A stretch of 64,000 nt of DNA, taken from positions 2,852,001 through 2,916,000 of the forward strand of contig NZ_CP046115.1 of assembly GCF_009707385.1 (NCBI RefSeq), in the 5' to 3' direction. This document shows positions 36,306 to 43,954 of this stretch, one piece after another. Source of the stretch: Klebsiella oxytoca (lineage in GTDB: Bacteria; Pseudomonadota; Gammaproteobacteria; Enterobacterales; Enterobacteriaceae). The notes beneath the pieces are model-generated. The model did no database searches, had not been told where the DNA came from, and saw only the letters and a list, made by a program, of their open reading frames with translations. The stretch's first letter is position 1. The number at the start of each line of letters is the position of its first letter. The translations under genes and the position numbers were made by a program.

Positions 36306-37378
36306 CAGCGATCTCCCTTACGCAGCAGGCCGATAACCCCTCGCGGTAAAAACAGCGTCACGATGATAAAGATCAGCCCGAGAAACAGCTGCCAGTATTC
36401 CGGCATAGCCATGGTAAAGTAGCTTTTCGCGCCGTTGACCAGACCCGCGCCAAGCACCGGGCCGATTAGGGTTCCACGACCGCCCAGCGCCACCCAGATT
36501 GCCGCTTCGATAGAGTTGGTCGGCGACATTTCGCTGGGGTTGATAATCCCGACCTGCGGCACGTACAGCGCCCCCGCCAGGCCGCACAGCACGGCGGAAA
36601 GCGTCCAGACCAGCAGCTTAAATCCACGCGGATCGTAGCCGCAGAACATCAGGCGGTTTTCAGCATCACGCACCGCCGTCAGCACGCGGCCAAATTTACT
36701 TTGCGCCAGAAAATAGCCAATCCACAGAGTAAGCAACAGCAGCAGCACCGTTGCCATAAACAGCGCCGCACGCGTGCCAATAGCGGTAACGGGGAAACCG
36801 AGCAGCGTGGTAAAGCCGGTAAATCCGTTGTTACCGCCAAAGCCGGTTTCGTTGCGGAAAAACAGCAGCATGCCGGCGTAGGTCAGCGCCTGGGTCATAA
36901 TCGAAAAATAGACGCCTTTGATTTTCGAGCGGAAAGCGAACCAACCGAAAAACAGCGCCAGCAGACCGGGCACCAGCACCACCAGCAGCATCGCCCAGGC
37001 GAAATGCTGGGTGCCCCACCAGAACCAGGGCAGCTCGCTCCACGACAGAAACGACATAAAGGCCGGTAGCCCATCTCCCGCCGCCTGACGCATCAGGTAC
37101 ATGCCCATGGCGTAGCCGCCGAGGGCAAAAAATATCCCGTGGCCGAGCGAGAGCATCCCGGCATACCCCCAGACCAGATCCAGCGCCACGGCAACAATGG
37201 CGTAGCAAAGGATCTTGCCGATGAGCGTCAGCAGCCAGGCGGAGACCGCCAGCGGATGCGTGGCGGGCAGGAGCGCCAGAAACGGCATACTCAATAGAGC
37301 GAGCAGCAGCAGGACGCCGAGCCACTGCAGCGGACGCGGCGCTTTACGCGCCAGCGTTAAGGTAATGGGCTGGCTCAT
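36305..37378 (-). CDS. urtC: Urea ABC transporter permease UrtC
   Basis: A 357-residue LivM-like permease with about ten membrane segments. The motif region DLVWGYAGMLSLGHGIFFALGGYAMGMYLM (from residue 67) is the family hallmark; the coupling region is AENRLMFCGYDPRGFKLLVWTLSA. Both ends are coupled by TGATG junctions, with urtB upstream and urtD downstream. It forms the channel with UrtB. Confidence 0.94.
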   Translation of the reverse strand: MSQPITLTLARKAPRPLQWLGVLLLLALLSMPFLALLPATHPLAVSAWLLTLIGKILCYAIVAVALDLVWGYAGMLSLGHGIFFALGGYAMGMYLMRQAAGDGLPAFMSFLSWSELPWFWWGTQHFAWAMLLVVLVPGLLALFFGWFAFRSKIKGVYFSIMTQALTYAGMLLFFRNETGFGGNNGFTGFTTLLGFPVTAIGTRAALFMATVLLLLLTLWIGYFLAQSKFGRVLTAVRDAENRLMFCGYDPRGFKLLVWTLSAVLCGLAGALYVPQVGIINPSEMSPTNSIEAAIWVALGGRGTLIGPVLGAGLVNGAKSYFTMAMPEYWQLFLGLIFIIVTLFLPRGVIGLLRKGDR

Positions 37379-38952
37379 CAGTCAATAACCCTCCCTTTGA
37401 GAGCGAACAGTCCCTGGGGACGTTTCTGAATAAACAGGATAATCAGCACCAGGATAAGGATCTTGCCCAGCACGGCCCCCATTTGCGGTTCAAGAATTTT
37501 GTTAAAAATGCCGAGACCAAACGCCGCCGCCACGCTGCCGGCCAGCTGACCGACGCCGCCCAGTACCACCACGAGGAAGGAGTCGATGATGTAGCCCTGG
37601 CCCAGTTCCGGACCGACGTTGCCGAGCTGCGACAGCGCGACGCCGCCGAGTCCGGCAATCCCGGAGCCAAGACCAAATGCCAGCATATCGACCCGCCCGG
37701 TAGGAACGCCGCAGCAGGCGGCCATCGCGCGGTTTTGCGTCACCGCCCGCACGTTCATCCCCAGGCGGGTTTTGTTCAGCGTCAGCCAGGTGAAAAGCAG
37801 CACCAGCAGCACAAAGGCCAGCACCGCCAGACGGTTCCACGGCAGAATAAGATTCGGCAGGACCTGCACGCCGCCGGAGAGCCATGCCGGATTGGCCACC
37901 TCAACGTTCTGTGCGCCAAACAGCATCCGCACCAGCTGGATCAGCATCAGGCTGATGCCCCAGGTCGCCAGCAGCGTCTCCAGCGGACGGCCATAGAGAT
38001 GACGAATCACGGTGCGCTCCAGCGCCATACCGATGCCGCCGGTTATCAGAAACGCCACAGGCAGCGCAATCAGCGGGTAGAAAGCCAGCCACTGCGGAGC
38101 CAGCTGCGCCAGCGCCTGCTGAACCATCCAGCAGCTGTAGGCGCCGATCATCAGCATCTCGCCGTGGGCCATATTGATAACGCCTAACAGACCGTAGGTA
38201 ATTGCCAGACCAAGCGCGGCAAGCAACAGGACGGAGCCGAGCGATAGCCCCGTAAACGCCTGGCCAAGAAGCTCACCCAGCCGGAGTCGGTGTTCAATTT
38301 TGTTCAGGCTCTCCCGGGCCGCGGCACGGATCGCCGGATCCGGCTCATGTTGCGCATCGGTATAGGGCGACAGCAGCGCCTGCGTTGCCGGCTCGGCGGA
38401 ATGACCGAGCAGTTCTATGGCCGCCAGCCGCTGTGCGGGCCGGGGACTGGCGAGCTGCAGGCGAGCAAGCGCAATTTCCAGCTGTGATTTCACCGCGTCG
38501 TCGTTCTCCTCCGCCAGCCGCTGCTGTAGCAGGCCCGCCATCTCCGGCGTCGCTTCCCTCTGGAGCGTTTTCGCCGCCGCGGCCCTTTCCGTGACGTTGT
38601 CACTTAAAAGCAGATGACTTGCCAGCGCGCCTGCCGCCAGGTTGCGCAGGCGATTGGTCAGGCGCACCGGTTTTGTCCCCCCTTCAGGTGCCGAAACCGC
38701 CCCCAGCGCCAGCAAATTTTCACCCTGCTTGCTGAAGGCATGACCGCCGTTATCCAATTGTAATGTTTCATCTTTTAGCGCCCGCAGCAGCGGTAAACGC
38801 GACGCCTGGGGCGCGCTGGCCCACTGCTCAAGCAGCTGAGCCTGCTGGCTGCGGCTGGCGGCCACGAAATCGTCGGCGTCCGCTGCCTGCGCTCGCCACG
38901 GCATCAATACCATTAACAGCGCGAAATAACACATGAGGCGCAATGCGTTCAT
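37378..38952 (-). CDS. urtB: Urea ABC transporter permease UrtB
   Basis: A 524-residue protein. The start is placed at the ATG at 38952 (MNALRLMCYFALLM), which opens a signal peptide; an upstream extension lacks support. The first 230 residues form a periplasmic helical region with HEAT-like repeats, characteristic of proteobacterial UrtB, followed by a LivH-like permease (LGLAITYGLLGVINMAHGEMLMIGAY). It contains, around its 38590-38608 codons, the 19-base sequence also found upstream of tam. Confidence 0.93.
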   Translation of the reverse strand: MNALRLMCYFALLMVLMPWRAQAADADDFVAASRSQQAQLLEQWASAPQASRLPLLRALKDETLQLDNGGHAFSKQGENLLALGAVSAPEGGTKPVRLTNRLRNLAAGALASHLLLSDNVTERAAAAKTLQREATPEMAGLLQQRLAEENDDAVKSQLEIALARLQLASPRPAQRLAAIELLGHSAEPATQALLSPYTDAQHEPDPAIRAAARESLNKIEHRLRLGELLGQAFTGLSLGSVLLLAALGLAITYGLLGVINMAHGEMLMIGAYSCWMVQQALAQLAPQWLAFYPLIALPVAFLITGGIGMALERTVIRHLYGRPLETLLATWGISLMLIQLVRMLFGAQNVEVANPAWLSGGVQVLPNLILPWNRLAVLAFVLLVLLFTWLTLNKTRLGMNVRAVTQNRAMAACCGVPTGRVDMLAFGLGSGIAGLGGVALSQLGNVGPELGQGYIIDSFLVVVLGGVGQLAGSVAAAFGLGIFNKILEPQMGAVLGKILILVLIILFIQKRPQGLFALKGRVID

Positions 38953-39035
38953 GGTCGTTCTCCTTTTCAGGGAAATTCGGGCCCTGGGCCCGCAAGACAG
39001 AATCAATAGCCCCGGCGCTATGCCGGGGATAACGC

Positions 39036-40307
39036 TTAGTTACTGGCGGTTTTTACCGGGCTATCCGGTTTTTTGTCGTTACCGGCAATCCACGGGCTCC
39101 ACGGCTGGGCGCGTACCGGCTCTTCGGTCTGCCAGACCACGTTGAACTGACCGTTGTTTTCGATTTCGCCGATCATTACCGGCTTGTGCAGATGATGGTT
39201 AGTCGCATCCATCGTCAGGGTAAAGCCCGACGGCGCTTTAAAGGTCTGCCCGGCCATCGCTGCGCGCACCTTGTCAACGTCGGTGGTGCCCGCTTTAGTC
39301 ACCGCCTGCGCCCACATATGCAGGCCAACCCAGGTGGCTTCCATCGGGTCATTGGTCACCACGGTATCGGCATTCGGTAGCTTGTGGGCTTTGGCGTACG
39401 CGCGATAATCGGCGACAAACTGTTGGTTGGTTGGGTTATCAACGGATTCAAAGTAGTTCCACGCCGCCAGATTGCCGACCAGCGGTTTCGTATCAATACC
39501 GCGCAGCTCTTCCTCACCGACGGAGAATGCCACCACCGGTACATCGGTTGCCTTCAGGCCCTGGTTGGCCAGCTCCTTATAGAAGGGGACGTTGGAATCG
39601 CCGTTAATGGTGGAAACCACCGCCGTTTTGCCACCTGCGGAGAATTTCTTGATGTTAGCGACGATAGTCTGGTAGTCGCTATAGCCGAATGGGGTGTAAA
39701 CCTCTTCGATGTCTTTGTCCTGAATGCCTTTGCCGTGCAGGAAAGCGCGGAGAATTTTGTTGGTAGTGCGCGGGTAGACATAATCGGTGCCCAGCAGGAA
39801 GAAGCGTTTCGCCCCGCCACCGTCTTCGCTCAGCAGATATTCCACCGCCGGGATCGCCTGCTGGTTTGGCGCCGCGCCGGTGTAGAAAACGTTGGGCGAC
39901 ATCTCTTCACCTTCATACTGCACCGGATAGAACAGCAGACCGTTTAACTCTTCGAATACCGGGAGAACCGATTTTCGCGACACCGAAGTCCAGCAGCCGA
40001 ACACCGCCGCGACTTTATCCTGCGTCAGCAGCTGACGCGCTTTTTCGGCAAACAGCGGCCAGTTTGAGGCCGGGTCCACCACCACCGGCTCGAGTTTTTT
40101 ACCCAGCACACCGCCTTTGGCGTTGATATCGTCGATAGCCATCAGGGCGACATCTTTGAGCGGGGTTTCGGAAATCGCCATCGTTCCGGAAAGTGAATGC
40201 ATAATCCCGACTTTAATGGTATCGGCGGCATAAACCGGCAAGGAGAAGCCCATGCTGATGACAGAGGCGGAGAGAGCAAAAGCTTTTAATAGTGTTCGAC
40301 GCTGCAT
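39036..40307 (-). CDS. urtA: Urea-binding protein UrtA
   Basis: A 423-residue periplasmic binding protein; the start at 40307 (MQRRTLLKAFALS) gives a twin-arginine-like signal (RR-TLLKAF) and has AGGAG 8 bases upstream. The mature part starts AADTIKVGIMHSLSGTMAISETPLKD and keeps the urea/amide-binding pattern (AVFGCWTSVSRKSVLPVFEE, LLFYPVQYEGEE, GTDYVYPRTTN). It captures urea or short-chain amides for the UrtBCDE complex. First gene of the operon; no urease genes lie in this window. A sigma-54 promoter lies about 60 bases upstream. Confidence 0.95.
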   Translation of the reverse strand: MQRRTLLKAFALSASVISMGFSLPVYAADTIKVGIMHSLSGTMAISETPLKDVALMAIDDINAKGGVLGKKLEPVVVDPASNWPLFAEKARQLLTQDKVAAVFGCWTSVSRKSVLPVFEELNGLLFYPVQYEGEEMSPNVFYTGAAPNQQAIPAVEYLLSEDGGGAKRFFLLGTDYVYPRTTNKILRAFLHGKGIQDKDIEEVYTPFGYSDYQTIVANIKKFSAGGKTAVVSTINGDSNVPFYKELANQGLKATDVPVVAFSVGEEELRGIDTKPLVGNLAAWNYFESVDNPTNQQFVADYRAYAKAHKLPNADTVVTNDPMEATWVGLHMWAQAVTKAGTTDVDKVRAAMAGQTFKAPSGFTLTMDATNHHLHKPVMIGEIENNGQFNVVWQTEEPVRAQPWSPWIAGNDKKPDSPVKTASN

Positions 40308-40368
40308 GTGTGTCACTCCTGAATAGCGCAAAAACAAAAATGAATTAACGACTAACCGGAAGTGATAA

Positions 40369-40385
40369 GGCAAAAACGGTGCCAG
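40369..40385 (-). promoter_or_regulatory. Sigma-54 promoter of the urt operon
   Basis: On the minus strand the sequence reads CTGGCACCGTTTTTGCC: TGGCAC-N5-TTGC with the invariant GG (40383-40382) and GC (40371-40370) exactly ten bases apart. This is a near-consensus -24/-12 element. Transcription would start near 40358, leaving a leader of about 50 bases before urtA. It implies NtrC control under nitrogen limitation, as expected for urea uptake. Confidence 0.85.
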
Positions 40386-40439
40386 GTTGCAAAGTAGCCT
40401 GAAAGCGCGATGGGATACGAGAGAACGAAAGGGTCGCGC

Positions 40440-40470
40440 GCAGCGTTGCCTTAAAATAGTGCAACGCTGC
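40440..40470. promoter_or_regulatory. Inverted repeat, NtrC-site candidate upstream of urtA
   Basis: GCAGCGTTGC (40440-40449) and GCAACGCTGC (40461-40470) are perfect 10-bp arms around an AT-rich centre. Inside, 40447-40463 reads TGCCTTAAAATAGTGCA: the right half matches the NtrC half-site (GTGCA) and the left half partly. It lies roughly 65-100 bases upstream of the sigma-54 promoter, an enhancer-like distance. It could also be the 3' end hairpin of the upstream MetE-like gene, but there is no T run. Confidence 0.5.
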
Positions 40471-40481
40471 GCTATAAAGAA

Positions 40482-41585
40482 TTACCAGACCTGGGCGGCG
40501 ATGCCGGTGACCAGACGGACTTTATCCCACTGCTGGGCTTCCGTCAGCGAGTTCCCCTCTTCGGTGGAGGCAAAACCGCACTGCGGGCTGAGGCAAATTT
40601 GCGCCAGCGGAACGTACTGCGCCGCCTCCAGCAGACGCGCCTTCACGCCTTCCGGGTTTTCCAGCTCGCCATTTTTGGTGGTGATCAGACCCAGTACTAC
40701 CTGCTGCTGACCGGGGCGAATAAAGCGCAGCGGCGCGAAGTCGCCGGAGCGGTCGTTATCATATTCGAGGAAGAACGCATCGACATTAACGCCGCCGAAC
40801 AGGACTTCAGCGACCGGCTCGTAGCCGCCTTCGGATATCCAGGTTGAGCGGAAGTTGCCGCGGCAAACGTGCAGGCCGACGGTCAGATCGTTCGGTTTCC
40901 CTTCAAGGGCTTTATTCAGCACGCTGGCATAAATGCGCGCCAGCTCATCCGGATCTTCGCCGCGATCGCGCACCTGCTGGCGCTGTTCATCGGAACACAG
41001 ATAGGCCCAGACGGTATCATCCAGCTGTAAATAGCGGCAGCCTGCATCGTAGAAGGCACGGATGGTATCGCGCCATGTGGTCGCGAGATCATCGAAATAG
41101 TCGGCAAGGTCTGGATAAACGGTCGCATCGATATCTTTCCGCCCGCCGCGGAAGTGCAGCACGCTCGGGCTGGGAATGGTCATTTTCGGCTGCGCATTAC
41201 CGCTGATGCTCTTCAGATAGCGGAAATCTTCCAGCATCGGATGATCGCCAAAGGCCAGTTTGCCGGTGACGCGAACTCCGTGCGCTTTAGTCTGTACTCC
41301 GTTGAATTGAATACCCTTTTCAGAGTCGTAGCGTTCTACGCCCTGCAAACCATCAAAGAAATCAAAGTGCCACCAGGCGCGGCGAAATTCCCCGTCGGTC
41401 ACCACGTGTAGTCCGCATTCGCACTGCTGCTGGACCAGATGACGTATCGCCTCATTTTCTATCTGCCGCAGCTGCTGCGCGTCAATAGCGCCTGCGGCCA
41501 GCTGCTGACGGGCCTGTTTTATGGCGTCCGGACGTAAAAAACTGCCGACGATATCTGCGCGGAACGGGGCCTGATGACGTTGCAT
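40482..41585 (-). CDS. MetE C-terminal-domain-type methyltransferase (YxjG/YxjH-like)
   Basis: A 367-residue cobalamin-independent methionine-synthase-like enzyme made only of the catalytic barrel. All four zinc/thiol ligand positions of MetE are present: HVC (near 239, His and Cys), the Glu in FFLEYD (near 271) and the Cys in SPQCGF (near 336). It opens RADIVGSFLRPDAIK and has VTDGEFRRAWWHFDFF. Lacking the N-terminal folate-binding half of MetE, it likely uses a small methyl donor with homocysteine or a related thiol. Single gene, AGGAG 5 bases before the ATG. A possible MetJ box lies upstream. Confidence 0.88.
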   Translation of the reverse strand: MQRHQAPFRADIVGSFLRPDAIKQARQQLAAGAIDAQQLRQIENEAIRHLVQQQCECGLHVVTDGEFRRAWWHFDFFDGLQGVERYDSEKGIQFNGVQTKAHGVRVTGKLAFGDHPMLEDFRYLKSISGNAQPKMTIPSPSVLHFRGGRKDIDATVYPDLADYFDDLATTWRDTIRAFYDAGCRYLQLDDTVWAYLCSDEQRQQVRDRGEDPDELARIYASVLNKALEGKPNDLTVGLHVCRGNFRSTWISEGGYEPVAEVLFGGVNVDAFFLEYDNDRSGDFAPLRFIRPGQQQVVLGLITTKNGELENPEGVKARLLEAAQYVPLAQICLSPQCGFASTEEGNSLTEAQQWDKVRLVTGIAAQVW

Positions 41586-41648
41586 GGTGTCTCCTTAGCG
41601 GCGGGCAAGGTTAATTGCCCACCGTGATAGTTCATTATTTGAATTTTT

Positions 41649-41664
41649 AGACTTCTGGATGGCT
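41649..41664. promoter_or_regulatory. Possible MetJ box upstream of the MetE-like gene
   Basis: Two abutting 8-mers AGACTTCT and GGATGGCT match the met-box consensus AGACGTCT at 7 and 5 of 8 positions. They lie about 65 bases upstream of the ATG at 41585. A smaller dyad, GGGCAA (41603-41608) / TTGCCC (41615-41620), sits in the leader. Weak on its own, but fits a methionine gene. Confidence 0.35.
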
Positions 41665-41734
41665 ATATATCCAGATATTGTCATGCAGACGATGCATCGG
41701 CAAACGAGAATATTTCATGGCATATGAAATAAAT

Positions 41735-42127
41735 TCATTTTGCGAAAGGCAATCCTTCATCTTCCCAGCCGGTCAGACCGCCGAGCATCATTTTTACCGG
41801 CCGTCCAAGCAGGGCTAGCTTCATCGCGGCAACGTCCGCTCCATTGCAGTGCGGCCCGGCGCAGTAAACAACAAACAGCGTATCCAGAGGCCACTGCGCC
41901 ATTCTGGCTTCATCTATTTGCCGATGCGGTAAATGCAGGGCTCCCGGAATATGACGACGGGCAAAAGTTTCTTCACTACCGACGACGTGCAGCAGAACGA
42001 AATCTGTGTCCCCTTCACGCATTGCGCTGTACACATCGGCGCAGTCGGTCTCGAGGCTGAGCTTATGACGGAACCAGGCGGCAGCGTCGGATGAACTGGC
42101 GGGGGCAATTGTGGTTACAACACTCAT
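41735..42127 (-). CDS. Rhodanese-like sulfurtransferase
   Basis: A 130-residue single rhodanese domain. The active-site loop is VVYCAGPHCNGAD (near residue 90; the first Cys is the predicted persulfide carrier), preceded by HIPGALHLPHRQI, the usual rhodanese signature. It is divergent from the FtrA-type regulator with a 67-base shared control region, a pairing that suggests the regulator controls it. Its physiological sulfur donor/acceptor is unknown. Confidence 0.87.
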   Translation of the reverse strand: MSVVTTIAPASSSDAAAWFRHKLSLETDCADVYSAMREGDTDFVLLHVVGSEETFARRHIPGALHLPHRQIDEARMAQWPLDTLFVVYCAGPHCNGADVAAMKLALLGRPVKMMLGGLTGWEDEGLPFAK

Positions 42128-42194
42128 GGCATCTTCTCCTTGTCTGTGATACCACTACTTTAATTAACCGCCTGCACAACATCTGCCGATAACC

Positions 42195-43205
42195 ATGACT
42201 GAAAACGCTGAAATGATGACAATTTCATCCGTGACGCTGCCGCGACACCGGGTCATCGCCCTCGCCTATGATGGCCTCTGTACTTTTGAATTTGGCGTCG
42301 CCGTGGAGATTTTCGGCCTGCCGCGTCCGGAAATGGGCGACCGCTGGTATCACTTTGCGGTGGCCGCCGTCGATGAAGGCGAACTGCAGGCAACCGGCGG
42401 GATCCGTTTGATGACCGACGGTGGTATGGCGTTGTTACAAGAAGCGGATACCATCGTGGTGCCCGGCTGGCGCGGTATTGACTCTCCTGTGCCCCCTGCG
42501 CTTTGCGAAGCGCTCGTTGCCGCACATGCGCGAGGCTGCCGGATAATATCTATCTGTTCCGGAGTGTTCGTACTTGCTGCCGCCGGGCTGCTGAACGGTC
42601 GCCAGGCAACAACCCACTGGCGCTATACCGACCAGCTACGGGTGCGGTTTCCGCTGATAGAAGTGATTGATGATGTGCTGTACGTCGGTGCCGGAGGCGT
42701 GATGACCTCCGCGGGCAGCGCGGCAGGCATCGATTTATGCCTGCATCTGGTGCGTGAGGACTTCGGTATCGACGCGGCGAATCTCGTCGCCAGGCGTTTA
42801 GTGGTTTCCCCCCATCGCGACGGCGCTCAGGCGCAGCAGATTGTTCGCCCGGTGGCCAAAGCGCGGGAGAGCCAGCGGCTGGGGCAATTATTTGATTTTC
42901 TGCACCAGAACCTCGCCGCCAGCCACACCGTCGCATCGCTGGCGGCAAGAGCCGGCATGGGGCCACGGACGTTTTTGCGCCGTTTTGAAGACGCCACCGG
43001 CAAAACTCCCGCCCGCTGGCTGCTTGATGAGCGCCTGCTGCGCGCTACTCAGCACTTAATCCATAGCCGACTGAGCGTTGAGCAGATTGCCGAGCTTTGC
43101 GGTTTCTCAAACGCCAGCACCCTGCGCCACCACTTTCGCCAGCAGTTTGCGCTTAGTCCGTTGCAGTATCGCAAGAGAATGCAGGTTGATAAAAACGCGG
43201 TGTAA
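42195..43205 (+). CDS. ftrA: GlxA/FtrA-type AraC-family regulator
   Basis: A 336-residue regulator with an N-terminal DJ-1/PfpI-like class I amidotransferase-type domain (IVVPGWRGID; the nucleophile-elbow region CRIISICSGVFVLAAAGLL) and a C-terminal AraC DNA-binding domain (SLAARAGMGPRTFLRRFEDATGKTP, then SVEQIAELCGFSNASTLRHHFRQQF). This architecture and the divergent rhodanese fit proteins annotated FtrA. The amidotransferase-like domain usually senses rather than catalyses. Effector unknown. Confidence 0.82.
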   Translation: MTENAEMMTISSVTLPRHRVIALAYDGLCTFEFGVAVEIFGLPRPEMGDRWYHFAVAAVDEGELQATGGIRLMTDGGMALLQEADTIVVPGWRGIDSPVPPALCEALVAAHARGCRIISICSGVFVLAAAGLLNGRQATTHWRYTDQLRVRFPLIEVIDDVLYVGAGGVMTSAGSAAGIDLCLHLVREDFGIDAANLVARRLVVSPHRDGAQAQQIVRPVAKARESQRLGQLFDFLHQNLAASHTVASLAARAGMGPRTFLRRFEDATGKTPARWLLDERLLRATQHLIHSRLSVEQIAELCGFSNASTLRHHFRQQFALSPLQYRKRMQVDKNAV

Positions 43206-43236
43206 TTGATCAGATAAATAATCACTTCAGGCAATT

Positions 43237-43271
43237 TGTTAAGCATTTGTTTAGATTTCTCGAGTTAAAAT
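43237..43271 (+). promoter_or_regulatory. PhoP box and promoter of mgtS
   Basis: TGTTAA-GCATT-TGTTTA (43237-43253) matches the PhoP direct repeat (T/G)GTTTA-N5-(T/G)GTTTA with a change in the first half. Twelve bases on is TAAAAT (43266-43271), a -10 at the distance typical of PhoP-activated promoters. It lies about 70 bases before mgtS, so mgtS should be induced by low Mg2+ via PhoQ/PhoP. Confidence 0.75.
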
Positions 43272-43340
43272 CTATCCAACAACCGTAAACCTGTTCAATG
43301 AGGACAACATAGCGCATAGCAAAACTAATGGAGGTTAATC

Positions 43341-43436
43341 ATGCTGGGAAATATGCATGTATTTATGGCAGTTCTGGGAACCATCGTGTTCTTTGGATTT
43401 CTTGCCGCGTATCTAAGCCACAAATGGGATGACTGA
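43341..43436 (+). CDS. mgtS: Small membrane protein MgtS
   Basis: A 31-residue protein, MLGNMHVFMAVLGTIVFF then GFLAAYLSHKWDD, differing from E. coli MgtS (YneM) at only a few positions. It is one transmembrane helix with a conserved short acidic C-terminus. In E. coli it protects the Mg2+ importer MgtA and restrains PitA under Mg2+ limitation. GGAGG sits 6 bases before the ATG. The E. coli neighbour mgrR sRNA is not recognisable behind it. Confidence 0.92.
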   Translation: MLGNMHVFMAVLGTIVFFGFLAAYLSHKWDD

Positions 43437-43461
43437 TGAACGACGCTAATCCCCACCCGTA

Positions 43462-43504
43462 AACGCCCCCTGCTGCAGATGCACCAGGGGGCGTTCTATT
43501 TTGG
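43462..43504 (+). terminator. mgtS terminator
   Basis: AACGCCCCCTG (from 43462) pairs perfectly with CAGGGGGCGTT (ending 43495), an 11-bp stem, followed by CTATTTT. Confidence 0.9.
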
Positions 43505-43531
43505 CCTACTGATCAAACCTCACAAGACTCC

Positions 43532-43560
43532 TGAAACCTTCATTTGTGAATGAAGTTTCA
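43532..43560. terminator. Hairpin behind the candidate immunity gene
   Basis: TGAAAC-TTCAT with one bulged C (43532-43543) pairs with ATGAAGTTTCA (ending 43560). It lies 10 bases past the immunity stop on the minus strand. The T-rich side is weak. Confidence 0.4.
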
Positions 43561-43570
43561 GCAGGTTCGA

Positions 43571-43942
43571 TCAGGTCCAGTCAAGGCTTCCATCTCTCTT
43601 CACCCAGACAATACCTGCCGGGCAAGCTTCACTTAAAAACCAAAACCCTTCAAAAGCATCACAGTCCATATCATCTTCATTTTTGGGAAATGCTACTTCA
43701 AAAGCCTCTATCTGCTCGTCGATGCTTCCTGAAAGAAACTTACCATGGCGAGCAAGTTTTATCTCACCATCCTCTAGCAAACGCCCAATAAACCAGATAT
43801 AAAGCGCTTTCTCTTCTTTATAAGATAGCTTATAGATACCATCTACACTTGCTGGGTCGATATTTTTCCATAACATGGTAGTAGAAGCCCCTCGAAGAAA
43901 CTCTTTCCTTTCCTGATATTGTTTTTCGGTTAAATACATCAC
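43571..43942 (-). CDS. Candidate CDI immunity protein (DUF596-like)
   Basis: A 123-residue acidic protein (YLTEKQYQERKEFLRGASTT, WFIGRLLEDGEIKLARHGKFLSG, NEDDMDCDAFEGFWFLSEACPAGIVWV), encoded 12 bases after the exoprotein stop, the classic cdiI position. The low isoelectric pattern and AT-rich codons fit immunity proteins, which bind and neutralise the adjacent CdiA C-terminal toxin. The opening YLTEKQYQER and WFIGRLL pattern resembles DUF596, a small family often next to such exoproteins; that match is from memory and needs a search. No signal peptide, consistent with cytoplasmic protection. Confidence 0.65.
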   Translation of the reverse strand: MMYLTEKQYQERKEFLRGASTTMLWKNIDPASVDGIYKLSYKEEKALYIWFIGRLLEDGEIKLARHGKFLSGSIDEQIEAFEVAFPKNEDDMDCDAFEGFWFLSEACPAGIVWVKRDGSLDWT

Positions 43943-43954
43943 TCACCTCTTCTA

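Noticed and set aside
43437..43570. mgrR sRNA after mgtS
   Set aside because: The sequence goes directly into a GC-rich terminator and shows no resemblance to the remembered mgrR start or end.
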